DNA of 64,000 nucleotides from positions 3,665,259 through 3,729,258 of the forward strand of contig CM068553.1 in the NCBI GenBank assembly GCA_035048495.1, read 5' to 3'. Origin of the DNA: Euptelea pleiosperma. Its lineage: Eukaryota > Streptophyta > Magnoliopsida > Ranunculales > Eupteleaceae. Position numbers and translations under genes: made by a program. The notes under the pieces were generated by a model. The model did no database searches and had not been told where the DNA came from. It saw only the letters and a list, made by a program, of their open reading frames with translations. Below are positions 48,094 to 60,148 of the stretch, one piece after another. Within the stretch, counting starts at the first letter, position 1. Each line of letters starts with the position of its first letter.

Positions 48094-49740
48094 CTATGCT
48101 TTCTTCTTATCTTTCAATGGCCCTCTTGGAATCTTACTAAGAACCTTGGCATCGAACACCACATACTGTTTCTTGATCTCATGCATTGCCTTCTCAGCAA
48201 AGGCGTCGACCTGGTCCTCGTATTTCTCATAGAGTACGGGCACCGTGTGTAGCAAAACAAATGCTGTTTTCAAAATTAAGTAAGACAATGTTGATGATAT
48301 ACATAAGTCAAATGAAAAAAAAATGGAATTTACCTATGTAGAACAAGGTCAAGAAATTGCAACAACTCCCCAAGATCGACAAAACCCACAAGCCAGCAAT
48401 CACCTAATTAAACCAAAGCACCAGCCCTTTAGTAAATCCCAAATATGCAAATGATAACCATTGAATAATTCGTGACCAGCCGCTGAATTGAAATAGGTCA
48501 CATGTTTCGACACCATTGATCCTAAAACCCCCATCTTAGAAACAGTTTTGATAAGATCAACAACGAAGTTTGTTATTGATCATTAATGATGTTCCAAGAT
48601 CAACTGTCTAGGAACAGTGATATATGATAACAAGGTCGATAGCATAATACAAATTGAGGATTATGCGAAATACAGCAAGAAACTATATAATTATCATTTA
48701 AACCAAACTAGATCGCAAAATCAACATACAGCAAGAAACTTCTTCAGATCCCGTCCTGATGCAATATCTCGCAAAACAGAAAAAGCCCAGTTGATTTCGA
48801 TCCTCAGATCAGAGGCGATCTGCAGAACTGGTTTCTCAGGAATATGAAATTCAGGGATGCGTGGAGGAGACCTAAAATGAATTACAGATTTGTAAGAACC
48901 AAAATCAATCTAGATTGTATAATCAGTGGCAAATCGAGAAGATCCAAACGGCTTACTTGTTGATGAAAGTGGTGGCGTTGGACCACAGGAACAAGATTGC
49001 CAAAGAGAGAATCGAGCAATGGCAAACTAGAGTGAGCAGGTGATATTCGAGCAATTCAAAGAGAACCCAGATCGCGGTGGCTCCGCCAAGCACACCGGCG
49101 GAAATCTTCTTGTTCCTCCACAAGAAAACATCCGCAGCTGCACAAAGAATTGCAAGTCAGAGAGAGAGATGGATAACTGCGAAACCACTTTTCCTAATTG
49201 AAGATGGTCAGGCAAAATTAGGGCTCCAGGCGATGGAAATGAGAAACCCTATCAGCTTTCAGAAAGCCAAAAAGGTGAACTTTCTCAGAACCAACCGCAT
49301 CTACTAGCATCCAGAAAGTGTAAATTCAAAGATTTCTTAACTTCAAAGCAAATCAATCGATCGAATCACAAACCCGATCTAAGAATAAAACCGATCTAAG
49401 ATCAATCAATTAACACAACCAAAATCACAGAAATGAATAAGAAACCTAAGAACTAGGGTTTTGCACTAAATGTAAACCACTAAACCCTAATTCTTATAAT
49501 ATAAATAGAAAAAACGAAAAAAAGACGAGTTTCCGTACGTTTTCCTCCACCCAAGACCTTGTGCACAGGCTTCTGCCTCCCGAAGAGCCTGTTAATCGCC
49601 GATGTAACGGCTGACGGCGACGATGGCTTCTCGTTATCCGAATCAGAGGACGAAGAAGAATCGTGGCCGTGAAGCTTCTCCGTTATCTTCTCCATCAACG
49701 ATTCCGGCTTGGAACCCGAATCCTCTACGTGCTCCGCCAT
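48094..49740 (-). CDS. RTNLB5/6: reticulon-like protein B (RTNLB5/6 type), 5 exons
   Basis: Exons on the - strand: 49740-49539, 49137-48957, 48871-48730, 48403-48334, 48263-48094; all GT-AG, 254 aa, like RTNLB5 and RTNLB6 (about 255). An in-frame TAG three codons upstream supports the start. The cytosolic N-terminus (1-60) has an acidic/Ser run ([10 protein letters not shown]). The reticulon domain starts at [20 protein letters not shown]. Two long hydrophobic hairpins follow (about 83-120 and 176-210), then [20 protein letters not shown] and the basic tail [12 protein letters not shown]. Reticulons wedge into the ER membrane and shape tubules. Gene orientation is tail-to-tail with the golgin, a neighbour also of RTNLB5 and RTNLB6 in Arabidopsis as I recall. 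Confidence 0.93.
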
Positions 49741-50115
49741 CGCTCGCTAACGGAAGTTCGTTCGAAACCCTAACGTCCGTTGAAGTGACTGAAAGAGACG
49801 CGAATACCTGGGTAGTAAACTCTCAGCACTAGTGTCTGTGACTATTGATCGCCATATCAGCCCTTCTCCTTCGGCATAAATAACGGAGTTGATCTGTAAA
49901 TGTAATTTCAGCCGTACGATTGAAAGTATCCCGAACCTGCGGTTCAGTATCCGAGCCTCTTGGTTCGTAACAATTCTGAAAACCGATGAAGAGCAGCTGC
50001 CCGAAAAGAGAGAAATTCTCCATTGAGCTCTCCGAGGCAAAACGGACGTTATATTAGACGGCGCTCGTTTGACTCTACCGTGGATTTTGAGCAGACGCCG
50101 TCAATTACCTGTCGG

Positions 50116-50122
50116 TTTTATA
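50116..50122 (-). promoter_or_regulatory. possible TATA box of the reticulon gene
   Basis: TATAAAA on the - strand about 380 bp before the start codon. If used, the 5' UTR would be about 350 nt, which is long but acceptable. No alternative TATA nearer the start is convincing. Confidence 0.35.
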
Positions 50123-50750
50123 CGTGGCGATCGCTACCGACTTCTGAAAACCACCGACCACAAAAAGGGCAAAAAAGGCGTTGTTAACACGTGGCCGTAA
50201 AATAGAGGTGGAGCGTCACGTCTCGTCGTGGAGGCGATATTCTGGTGCAGTGTACGAACGCAACAGTGGATCCAAATATAACAGGGACAGGTGGAGCCGT
50301 CTGGATCGCCGTTTATAATTTAATTTCGCAATGTATAATGGATCATTTAGTAACTCATTAACGGAGTAGTTGTGCAGTTATGTTGACAATTATTAGATCG
50401 CTTCTACTGTGATGAAGAAATGTATGATGCAAACAACATACACCATACTCTGTACACGTGTCTATTTGCTAGTGGATGGGGCCACTGATTGAATGGCCCA
50501 GATTAATACAAGATCTATGATGAGTCCACTCAATCATTTGCGTTAGGATTAGGGAAGGAAAAGATTTTGAAGCGGCGAGATTTTTTAAGCAGCGATCATG
50601 CGTCCAATGATGGCGCGCCACATATGCCCATGGTTTGTAAAGATTTTTTTAAAAAGTAACCATGGGTATATGTGGCATGTGATCATTGGCGCATGATCGC
50701 TGCTTCAAAATTCCTGTCACTGAAAAGTATTAAAGGAGCGGAAAAATCTA
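50123..50750. other. reticulon upstream region
   Basis: No gene. A short near-palindrome sits at 50570-50710: GATTTTTTAAGCAGCGATCA with CCACATATGCCCATGG is mirrored by CCATGGGTATATGTGGCATG and GATCGCTGCTTCAAAATTCC. This is a small inverted-repeat element of unknown class. Confidence 0.5.
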
Positions 50751-50754
50751 TGAT

Positions 50755-51415
50755 ACAGAAATCCCTGAAAATGACACGTAGCACACTGTTTCATGTCTAC
50801 TGACCATGAATGTTTGGTCCACCTGTTTGTCGAACACACCACCAAAAATCATTTTGGTTGATTTTTCTTGCCGCGATTTCAGCACTTTTTCATATGGGCT
50901 TGGTAGATTACAAAAAAAAAATATGGGCTTGGTACCCATCTCTGAAGCCCGTGGTTAAAAAAAAATGCTCAAATCCAATGGCTAGAAATCACCAACCAGG
51001 CTGATTTTTGGTGCCTAGATCCACTAGGATGTAAGCTAACATTCATTGGTCAGTGGGCCCAAATTCTGTATTCAGCTTATCTGCAAAAAAAAGGTGCTCT
51101 TTATAAGCTTGTTAGTTGATTGAGAAGGTAGATAGCGAGGGTGCATATCTGTCCCTGGTTGCCTCCAAAAAAATGCCAGGTGGAATGTTTGGCCCACCCA
51201 CACATACCGACTGCAAATAACCCTGATAGGTGATTTCTAACTGTTGGATTCGAGGATTATTCATGGGATGATTTCTAACAGTTGGGACTCCAGTTGGGTC
51301 CAATTATTTTTGGACCTACGCTCGGTTAGATATCACCGTGTGAAAATGGTCAAATCGAATAGATAGAAATCATCAATCAGGCTGATTTATAGTCTGAGCC
51401 TGACCCATATTGTAA
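50755..51415. repeat. decayed foldback repeats related to families A and B
   Basis: Recognisable blocks are ACTGACCATGAATGTTTGGT, CCACCAAAAATCATTTTGGT, AATCACCAACCAGGCTGATT and TTCATTGGTCAGTGGGCCCA (inverse of the family B block). A second unit follows at about 51150-51400 (GGAATGTTTGGCCCACCCAC). Both are too eroded for end definition. Confidence 0.5.
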
Positions 51416-54099
51416 ACCTTGGTACACGCAGAGGCACACATCCCAATCACACTAGTTTCATGTGACTCACCAAAGATGTGCCTACCACTTGTTCTTTGGG
51501 TAGGTAGGAATGTGGATAGAAATGTGCCTCCCACTTTGCCACAGAATTTGTCTAGTGGGACCGCACAAGGTGGGCAAGAGATTACCTGCACTCTGCTCCA
51601 TGAGAGGGGAAAAGAGCTTTGCAGGAGAGGGACTCTCAGAAAAAAAATTGCATTTTTTTGAACTAGTTCGATGTCGCAGAGCCGATCCAATCTTTTTGCA
51701 TGAATTAGAAAAAACATAGCCCTAAAATGTGGGATTCACACAGTTACCAAACACAGACTGGAAGAACTAGATCGGGACTGACCTTGGCTGGTCCTAATTT
51801 TTGGCTTTCCAAACAGGTCTAATTTTTCAAAGTTGTGGGTGGTTAGTTGACCATATTCGACCTCCTGGCTCCGCCACTGATCCTTACAAAGTCTTAACTA
51901 TAATCAATAACAGTTCGGCTTGCCTCACCCATTTGGTTGAGGAGATGCCTCAACTCCCTATCATCTTGTGGCATGTGGAGGGGAGGGCAAGGGCTACCTA
52001 AAGAGTAGGTTACATTTACAAAACAAAGGGACAAAAATTGCTTGTACTAAAACTAATTATCTGGGTTACTCTTGACCTCCCCCCCTCCTGTGCTGATGGA
52101 TGATTTGGGGTTGAGAAAAAGGGTTTTCGAATCGATGAACATTAACTACTTACCAAAATGTGCACCAACTAACCCAACTGAATCAGTCTCAACTCTCAAG
52201 AAATGGTTCTTGTTAATCAATACTGTAATTGTTCAGTGAAACACCTAGAAAGACAACAACATAGAAAGTTCAATTAGGGAGACTGAACTGTATGGAGAGA
52301 TGCAGTATTATTGATCAGTTCTAAATCCACAAAACCATCTTACACTTACAATTTGAATCTAAACTACTTTTACATAATAAAACCTATTAGAGGTATTCAT
52401 CAAAAGTCCGCCAAACCACAGCTTGCCCACCAAACATAATATTCATCAAAGGGGGAAGAAGAGAAGATAGAACCATTAGAGGTGGGGATATAGATTGAAA
52501 GCAATTTTTTGACCCAAAGCAAAGGAGCAACAAAGGAGTGGAGAATAAGCCATAACAAACTCTTTTAAGACACAAGTTTAAATTTTATGTATCCCTAGCA
52601 TAAATCTATAGCTTAATGGCATTCCGGGGGCATGAACAACGTATTCAATCCTGTTGCAAGGGTATAGGAATTAAGATATTGAAAGGGGAACCTTTAGTAG
52701 AATCCATGCAGCTATAGACCCTTTTTATGCTAAAATGTACTAGAAGTAGGGATCCAGATGTAGCCTTTTTTTTACCTTTTTGACAAGCACTGGATTAACA
52801 CTACTGTCATGTGAGAACGTCAAAAATCATAGCACCAAGAATCAATATGCAACAATTTTTTGTCAGCAAGATTCTTGATTGCGAACAGGATAGATCTGAA
52901 AAATGGCAGCTATATCTAGTAGAAAATTATCATAGGCAAATCCTCAACTGAAAATTTACCTCAAATCTGCTAATAACAGACGCCAGATCCAATTTGTTTT
53001 CTACTTCATGCTCACAGAACCAGGTCAAACACTACCTCATGAGCTTGTTCTAATAACTAACAAAAACAAAATGAGTAAATATAAGCAGATGGAATCAAAG
53101 ATCAGAGCAAAGGAACAATGTACGAGGGAAAAATGTGAAAAGTGGAAGCAGGAATAGTTAACTGTGAACATATACAGAACAGAGAGAAGGGAATGCAAGG
53201 TTCTGTGAGCTGGAGTTCATGTTACATGTATTCTCCAATGTCTATCCAAACTTTCTTACCAAGCTCAATACAGAGCAAATTCAGAACTTGGAACAGTGAA
53301 CTTTGTAGCTAGAAGCCTAGAACATCAGCCTAAGGTATTTCTTACAATAACTTTATTACACCCAAGTTGATTATCCTAGCATCTTATACAGATCTTTGGA
53401 CTGTGAGTGAAGCAATCTCAAAACATGACACTTCAAAGAAAAAAGAGAAAAAGTTTATTTTTAAACTTAAAAACATCTGTCAAGTGTGATACACAGAAAC
53501 AACACATTTCTATGATGCTAGGAGCCTGGGATGAATCATTAACTTATCCTCATGAGGATATAGCAGGGATATTGTTATCTATGGTACAGTACATGGAAAT
53601 CCACATATCACAAAAATAAATCTCATGGCTTCACTTACGGTGGAGATGAAACGAAAATATGAACAAAAGATACAGAAATGTAATATATGATGACAGCATG
53701 CGAAGAACTGTTAAGACACCCCACAAATGCTCTGTACTCTTGCCGGGTTTTAGTTTCACTCTAACCCCAGCAATCACCAGTTTAGGCTATTGTCTCTTAA
53801 CTTCACTGTTCGGTAACTGCATAAATCATGTGGATTGGACTGACATATAACCATCCATAAAGCCCAAAAACTTAGCCAAAACAATATTTTTATGTATTTA
53901 TTTATGTAATCCAAATATCTATTATCCCTAGCCAACCCCCGTGCAAATCAAACAGCCTGGCATCATTGATCATCTCCCTTGTGAGTTCCATGCAACAGAG
54001 TAATTAAAGACTGCATTCACAACAGAATACTAAATGGCTTCTGCTCATATCTCTTTTTTCTGAACACCAATCGTGTATATCATCAACCTAATCCAAGTA
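51416..54099. other. intergenic, no gene recognised
   Basis: I looked for spliceable coding runs on both strands and found none. Scattered open frames of 60-115 codons have no recognisable motif and atypical composition. Confidence 0.45.
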
Positions 54100-54474
54100 C
54101 TCATACATCATCATCATGTATGCCTTATCCCAAATGTACAAGATGAATCCTATTTCACCATTCAACTTTGTTTCAAGCTACGGTTTCTGTCAAAGCATAT
54201 GTCTTCAAATCTTTTCTTACTACCTCATCCATATTATTTTTGGCCTTCTTCTCTCCTTTTAAGGCCTTCAACTTGCACCAAAGCACTTCTTCTCACTGGT
54301 GCCATCATTGTTTGTTGCATATTTACAAACCAACTCAATCGATTTTCACTTAATATATCTCTTATTGAAGCTATTCATAGGCTTCCTCGAATGTGTTCAT
54401 TTCTGATTTTGTCTTTCCTACTTTTTCCACTCATCCATTTCAACATCTTCATCTATGTTACACTCATTCTATGA
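54100..54474 (-). mobile_element. 3' fragment of an RTE-type LINE
   Basis: The + strand starts with CATCATCATCATG and a CTTATCCCAAATG block equivalent to the 3' end of the element at 38475. It then follows the same antisense text (TTCTTACTACCTCATCC, GGCCTTCTTCTCTCC, ACTCATTCTATGAG). It is 5'-truncated at about 54474 and diverged, so it is an older copy. Confidence 0.65.
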
Positions 54475-55570
54475 GTTTGGTAAAACTGTAAAAGTACTTG
54501 TTAAAAGACCAATAAACTCCCAAATTGCAACAAAAATCGTTTCTAAGCGGCTTCTGCTAGTTGCTTTTACGGGAAACTGTTCTCAAAAAAGTTTCTTTAC
54601 AAGTTTATCCTTAAAAAATTATAATACCCAAACTACCCTTCTGAAGTTCCCAAGTGTTTTTTTTGCTGAATGATGAGATATATTTAATGATAGAGGCTAA
54701 GAGAAGAAAGGAGAAGAAGAAAAAAGAAGAGGCCACACTATAGTGGAAGGAGGAGCACAACAAGAGCAAAACTCCAGCCCACCGAAAGCAATCCTAGAAG
54801 CAAAAAAATCAATTGACAAAACGAAAGTAGGTGGTGGAAGGATCCTCCACCAATCGGAGGAAAGGAGGCCTTCCATCAAACCAATGCCTCGAGCCACACG
54901 GGAGATCAGAAGCTTGCTTTGCGCAGCAGCCAATTCCAAAATTCACTTCCCTCCAAGTAGAGCTAATTCAAAACCAATCAAACTTAGATTTAACAGACTC
55001 CCATTTGGCCTTCACTTTCCAAGGGACATCGTCCTTGAGGAAGGCTTTGATGGCTACTTGAGAGTCAGACTCGATCCATATCTGCAACATCCGCTTATAG
55101 CTCTTCTTCAAAGCTAACTCCGCACCCTCAACAATCGCAAAACACTCAGCAATGAAGTTAGTGACCGTCCCTAAGCCGCCTAAAAGAACACCTTTGATGA
55201 GACCATTAGCTTGTCTGAGAAGAACCCCAAAACCTCTAGTACTGGATTGCCTCTTGAGGCACCATTACAATTTATCTTAATGACTCCCAGGTGAGGAAGA
55301 GACTGAATACAAGGTCTAATAGAGGGCATTTAACTCTTGGCTGTTTGAGACCAAGTGTTTTTTAAGTGCATATAACTACTTTTAGGGGTAAACGGGGTAT
55401 TTGCTACCAAAAAAGCATTTTTTACCAAACACCATAGAAAGGCTTTTTAAGAAAAGAAGCACTTTTCATGTATGGTTACCAAATAGCCAAAACAACGTAA
55501 GCACTTTACATATAAGTGCTATTGGGTAAGCAATTAAGATAAGCTTTAAGCTTACCCAAACGCAGCCTTA
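54475..55570. mobile_element. MITE-like element split by a LINE insertion
   Basis: The right end reads GGTAAGC...CTTACCCAAACGCAGCC and the left end TTTGGTAAAACTG. The flanks 54480-54650 and 55364-55570 share AAGTGCTT/AAGCACTT and TTTTTAAGAAAAG-like words in inverse order. The LINE at 54663-55350 separates them. The GGCTGCGTTTGG-type end suggests a hAT- or similar non-autonomous element. The left boundary is uncertain. Confidence 0.4.
54663..55350 (-). mobile_element. 5'-truncated L1-like LINE, RNase H end
   Basis: On the - strand 55270-54980 encodes an RNase H-like stretch (GFFSDKLMV, VEGAELALKKSYKRMLQIW, ESDSQVAIKAFLKDDVPWK), with ESDS being the conserved catalytic segment. The 3' end is a T-run on the + strand. 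The direct repeat CCAAGTGTTTTTT at 54650-54662 and 55351-55363 is the target duplication; part overlaps the tail, so its exact length is uncertain. Confidence 0.8.
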
Positions 55571-56689
55571 GTCTCCAAAATTTTATTGAACAACTTAGTT
55601 AAGGTCAAGGTTCAATCTATCTAGAGCTCCTGCCCTAGGAAAAGGAACCTCATGGTTTAACCATTAGAAAAAGGGCCCAGGCAAACACCATAATCCTCTT
55701 CTTGCTAAGTATGCAGCATGTCAATCCCTCATGGTTCAAAATGCAAGAGAAAAAAACAGAAGAAAAAAGAAAAACTAGACCTGAACAATCCATATCAAAT
55801 CCCTTTTCATTTAATACAAAACTTGTTTCCACAAGTCCACGAACAAAGCAACGTATGCAGCATTTTATACATTTCCTTGCAAACAATTCTCTAGTCTATT
55901 CTCCAAGGAAGACAACCCAGTCTTACAATCTTCAGAACATAGCAGCTCTATAGGTTTTCTAAAGCCGAGCAAGTCTCAGATCAAGGTAAACATCAACATG
56001 GTTTCCATACAATGTTTCATGTAAAACGATATCATTGTGAGTAAACTCTGTTCACCAAGTTTGATATCTAAAAACTCCCACTAATACGAAGCAAAGAGGG
56101 GGAAAACCAGCAAAGTCTCTACAGGAAGTGAAATCTTAATTCGTTTGGTTTTAACAGAATCAGAATCACAAAACTTCGTAAGAGTCATGGTAGTGGCAGA
56201 GGCCTAATTGCCAAAAAAAAAAAACCTGAATCTACAAGACTGTTCATGAGGAGAAAAATGAAATGAGTTGAACCAGTTTGCAATTTGTATAAATACAGTA
56301 ATAATAAATAAAAGATGAAGCTCCAATGGCTTACCTTGTTTTAGTCTTGAAGGCTGAACTGCTGAAGAGAATTGTATATGAAGCTTGTAGTTGCGCAAGC
56401 TGCTGCTATTGCTTCTTTGAAATAGCCATATTGACCAAATTAACCCTTTTTTGTCCTTCATTGTTGACTCATTTACCCATCACAAATTAATTGAGTCGAG
56501 GGTGTTTGAGGCTATATACGGAGGGCATTTCAGTCATCAAAGTCATCTCTGAGTTTTCCTCGTGACCTTTGGAATTGTATCGTTTTATTCGGGTATATCC
56601 ACTTGTCAAAACAGAACATTTTAGTGAATATGCTATGGCATATTCACAATTGTATTTAGGGTCGGCTCCAGTTACAGCCCTAAAATGAC
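55571..56689. other. intergenic, no gene recognised
   Basis: No convincing coding run. A - strand frame around 56461-56340 reaches a GTAAGCC donor-like site, but no partner exon with similar coding quality was found. Confidence 0.4.
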
Positions 56690-57195
56690 AGGCTCCCGGT
56701 TACAGGACACAATATGAGCCACGTGGCACACTCTTAGAAGACTATGACCGTATGGACAATCCCTAAGTGGACCTACAAAACAAAAATCAGCCTTTTTAGT
56801 GATTTATAGGCGTTGGATCTTTGTACCTCAAATACTGCTCAAATACCACAGTTGAGATTAACCCATGAAAATAAGTCAAATCCAAAGCCTATAAATCACT
56901 AAACAGACTGATTTTTGGTTTGTAGGTCCACTTAGGGGTTGGCCATCCAGGTGGACCTATGTACGAAAAATGAGTCTCATTAGTGTTCTCTAACCTTTAG
57001 ATATAAGTACCCCAAATTATGTTTGAATCCAATGGTTAAAAATATTCCATAATGAAAAGAGTCAAATTCAACAGTTAGAAATCACAAATCACACTGGTTT
57101 TTGGTCTATGGGTCCACCTAGGGATGGGCCAAACATCCATACGTCAGTGGACTTAAGAGTGTACCACATGGCCCGGTCTGTCATCAACAAAGTTG
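56690..57195. repeat. nested foldback repeats, family A
   Basis: A first unit runs CAATATGAGCCACGTGGCAC ... TAAGTGGACCTACAAAACAA ... CTGATTTTTGGTTTGTAGGT. At about 56945 its right arm is replaced by a second unit (GGTGGACCTATGTACG ... GGTCCACCTAGGGATGGGCC ... GTACCACATGGCCCG). The outer arms still pair (GAGCCACGTGGC with ACCACATGGCCC). Best read as one copy inserted into, or recombined with, another. Confidence 0.6.
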
Positions 57196-57706
57196 ACCGA
57201 TGTATGTCCTCATAGATTTACTCAAAAAAATTGGATGGGCTTTAATTCTCCATTTCAGGAAGAACCTTTCATCATGGTATGATGTGATGTTATGGTAATG
57301 TTGTTGTAGTTCTGTACCCTACATGTGGCGCACACTTAAGGGAGTGATCCATACAATAGGTGGATCTCCACTCCAGAAGCCAACCCATTTGGATGGTCCT
57401 AATCATTCGATGAACTGTTATATGTTTCCTTTGAGCTCAAAAGGATGAAATGGTCTGATGATCAGAGTTATCGCATTGAGTGATCATAACTATTTGATGG
57501 AAATTTTTGGATCGTTTCCGCATTTTTTGAACCGTTCAAAAGAACAAAAGATGCTTAGGATCACCCGATCAGATCAGGCTGGTTTTCAGCTTATAAGATC
57601 TCCTGTGTGGCCCTTCAAATGGAGCCATACAGACACTTACACGCAAAAATCATTTCTAGAAAACTTATTCATGGCAACCATATGGAGCCTTAACATACAA
57701 ATCGTT
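57196..57706. other. intergenic, no gene recognised
   Basis: Repeat-like text of the kind also seen at 42440-42720 and 43260-43640 (for example GGGAGTGATCCATACAATAG and GGATGGTCCTAATCATTCG). It has no coding capacity and no defined ends. Confidence 0.4.
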
Positions 57707-58090
57707 ATCCCTGTTTGGCTGTGGGCTTTCGGATAGTTTTGGCATTGTTAGGAGGTTGTCCCAGGATTGATACATCATTCAGGGGGATCATTCTGTGAAA
57801 GATGCTACTACATGCTATTACATGGGGTGTTTGGTTAGAGAGAAATATGAGAGTCTTTATAGGAAATGAATACTCCATTCAAGAAGTGAATCTTAGTATC
57901 AGGGCTTTCTTATTTAGTTAGGGTAGCATCTTCCTTGAATTGAGAGGCACCTTCTTTGGAGATACGGTTCCTTTGTTTTTTCGTTTTTGGCGGTTCACGC
58001 CCTTCCCTTGTGTTTGTTTTGAGATCTTCTCGATCTCCTATCTAACATAAATCGGCTTGGATTTATCTCAAAAAATAGAAAAAAAAAATG
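57707..58090 (+). mobile_element. 3' tail of an L1-like LINE
   Basis: About 57805-57870 encodes LLHAITWGVWLERNMRVF, the hallmark near the end of plant LINE ORF2. It is followed by a non-coding tail and an A-rich 3' end (58070-58090). Everything 5' of this is missing. Confidence 0.7.
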
Positions 58091-58311
58091 CAACAAAAAC
58101 CGTTATCAGTTAAAAGTTTGGATTTTGGAATTCAGTTAATGAGCATTTCTCTTTCCTGAATTAGCCTAAACTACAATCGCAAAAACAAACGGGCAGCAAC
58201 CCGTTCTCCAAATTCACCAAGGCAGCTATCAACAATAGAACAATGAAGAGATGGGGATTCAAGGAGAAAAAAAAAAGATTGGATTGAAAACCTCAAAACT
58301 TTGATGTAGGA

Positions 58312-59706
58312 TCATCGAAACGGCCTCGGCGGCTTCTCTAGGATTGCAGAAAAGAATACTTCTCGGTCATCTTTATCCAACTTTGGTACAATAACCCATT
58401 TATGCTTCTTGTACTTCAACATCTTAAATGAATCCAGATAGTCGTTCAAATCCTCCTTCAAACAGAAAAAACTGTCAATCCAAAGTAGACCCCCAGGTCT
58501 CAGAACCCGGTCCCAATCATACAAGACAAAGTCTAGGAGCATGAAATCAATCCAACCATCAAGAAATCTCGTTGTGTGGATGAGGTCGAGAGTGTTGTCA
58601 AAGAATGGGAGCCGTTGGTTTATGGTCAAGTACAGAGGGACGAGTCCTCGAAGGGCGATCATCTCATTGAAGGGAGCCCCAAGATTGATTGTGGCAGAGA
58701 CTACAGTGACATTGAACTCCCTCATCCTAGCAGCAAAAGTTCCAGTCCCAACACTGAAATCCAAACCAATTCTGATCACTCCAGGCTTAATATTCAGGAC
58801 TTCAGGTATAAGGAAATCTGAGGTCAAATTCGAATTTGAATCCAGATTGGCAAGTTTAATCCATCTGGGCATCTCATGATCGACAAGATTGAAGCAATCT
58901 GCGCACTTGAAGAACCCCTTGCGGGTGGTGTTACTAGCAAGGCAAGTGAAGTTCTTGCATCTATACTGACTCCACCGAACATTTCGATTGTCCGGGAGCT
59001 TCCACACGGACTCGTTAATCGGGAAGGGCTTGCTATAGAGCTGGGGAGCTCTAGAGAAGCACCTCCTCCTTGGCAATGGATCACACCCATGAACCATCAG
59101 CTTCTGAGCAAGTCTCCAATCATCCTTGCAGATGTCTCCCACGTCGTAATCCATATACTCTTCCAGCTCATTCTTCATAGAGAAACAAGCGTGACCGATG
59201 CTAGTGAAGGTTCCATTTGCACCCATGAAGTTCTGTTTCCCAAGTCTATTAGGCTTTATCCTGACATATTTTCTGATCTCTTCTACTAGGAAGTAGTTGG
59301 CCGGTTCGTCGTGTTGTTGGGTAGTCCTCGAAAAAGGATGAACCTCCATGATTTCGCTCTGCGGTAGAGATGCCTGCACCGATTCGATGAGACCCAAAAT
59401 ATCCACAAGGAAAGCACTGTATCTCAACACCAATGACTCCACTGGTAATTCCTTCATCTCTCTCATCTCTTCTTGGATCTTCTGAATAACAGTCTCTATG
59501 TTCTTCCTCGTCTCGCTTTCGCTCCCTATGTGTCCCTCGCTGTTTATATGGTTACAGAAGGTATCAGGGCTGATAAGAGAGCCGAGAGAGTAGAATTTGA
59601 ACAAGGTGGCAATACTGAGGAGAAGAGCTAGAGTACCCAATACAAAAATGAAGCTGTGTATCCCTCTCCATATACCAAACTTTGGAAAAAAATTCGGGTT
59701 TCGCAT
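58312..59706 (-). CDS. membrane-anchored SAM-dependent methyltransferase-like protein, single exon
   Basis: One uninterrupted frame of 464 aa; an in-frame TAA three codons upstream fixes the start. Residues 17-37 are a single hydrophobic anchor after a short basic N-terminus, a type II arrangement typical of Golgi enzymes. The middle has a conserved Cys-rich region (ACFSMKNELEEYMDYDVGDI, GCDPLPRRRCFSR, CKNFTCL, FKCADCFNL). The SAM-binding fold begins with motif I RIGLDFSVGTGTFAARM (312-328), then LYLTINQRLPFFDNTLDLIH and VLRPGGLLWIDSFF. It resembles the plant family containing At1g29790, At3g05390 and ICA (At5g40830), discussed for pectin or cell-wall methylation. The substrate of this member is unknown. 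It is transcribed away from the repeat-rich right end. Confidence 0.9.
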   Translation of the reverse strand: MRNPNFFPKFGIWRGIHSFIFVLGTLALLLSIATLFKFYSLGSLISPDTFCNHINSEGHIGSESETRKNIETVIQKIQEEMREMKELPVESLVLRYSAFLVDILGLIESVQASLPQSEIMEVHPFSRTTQQHDEPANYFLVEEIRKYVRIKPNRLGKQNFMGANGTFTSIGHACFSMKNELEEYMDYDVGDICKDDWRLAQKLMVHGCDPLPRRRCFSRAPQLYSKPFPINESVWKLPDNRNVRWSQYRCKNFTCLASNTTRKGFFKCADCFNLVDHEMPRWIKLANLDSNSNLTSDFLIPEVLNIKPGVIRIGLDFSVGTGTFAARMREFNVTVVSATINLGAPFNEMIALRGLVPLYLTINQRLPFFDNTLDLIHTTRFLDGWIDFMLLDFVLYDWDRVLRPGGLLWIDSFFCLKEDLNDYLDSFKMLKYKKHKWVIVPKLDKDDREVFFSAILEKPPRPFR

Positions 59707-60148
59707 CTCGAGTTAGTAGTAGTTGCACTTGTACTAAATCAATGATCAGAACTACTCGAACAAGCCGTAGATCCAATAAAACTTCCGATACGTTATAATC
59801 TAATACCCAAATCAGATAAAAAAATGCCGTTAACGTTACGATTTGCAAGAACCACTAATCTTCTGACTAAGAGGTTTTGGTTTAATTAAGAGACTGAGAA
59901 GATAAATGCAGATGGAGAAGGGTATGTAGAGAGCACCTGAGAGTTGAACTGTTTGAAGCTGAAAGATGGGGAGAAACAGAGAAGTGAGAGAAGGAAGAGA
60001 GATGGAAGAGTCCATAGATCTTTGAGATGTGGAGATTGGAGGATTTTGAGATTAGAGTCCAAAGTCTCATTTTCTTTTTCAAATCCCTTTGAGTTTAGGC
60101 TTCCTGGTTGGATTTCCCAGGCATGGTAGTCTTCAATCCACTGTGTCG

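Noticed and set aside
49623..49832. + strand frame opposite reticulon exon 1
   Set aside because: Shadow of the Ser/Asp-rich reticulon N-terminus; the reticulon model is spliced, in frame and family-matched.
58541..59289. Open frames on the + strand opposite the methyltransferase
   Set aside because: Shadows of the single-exon gene on the other strand; no independent motif.
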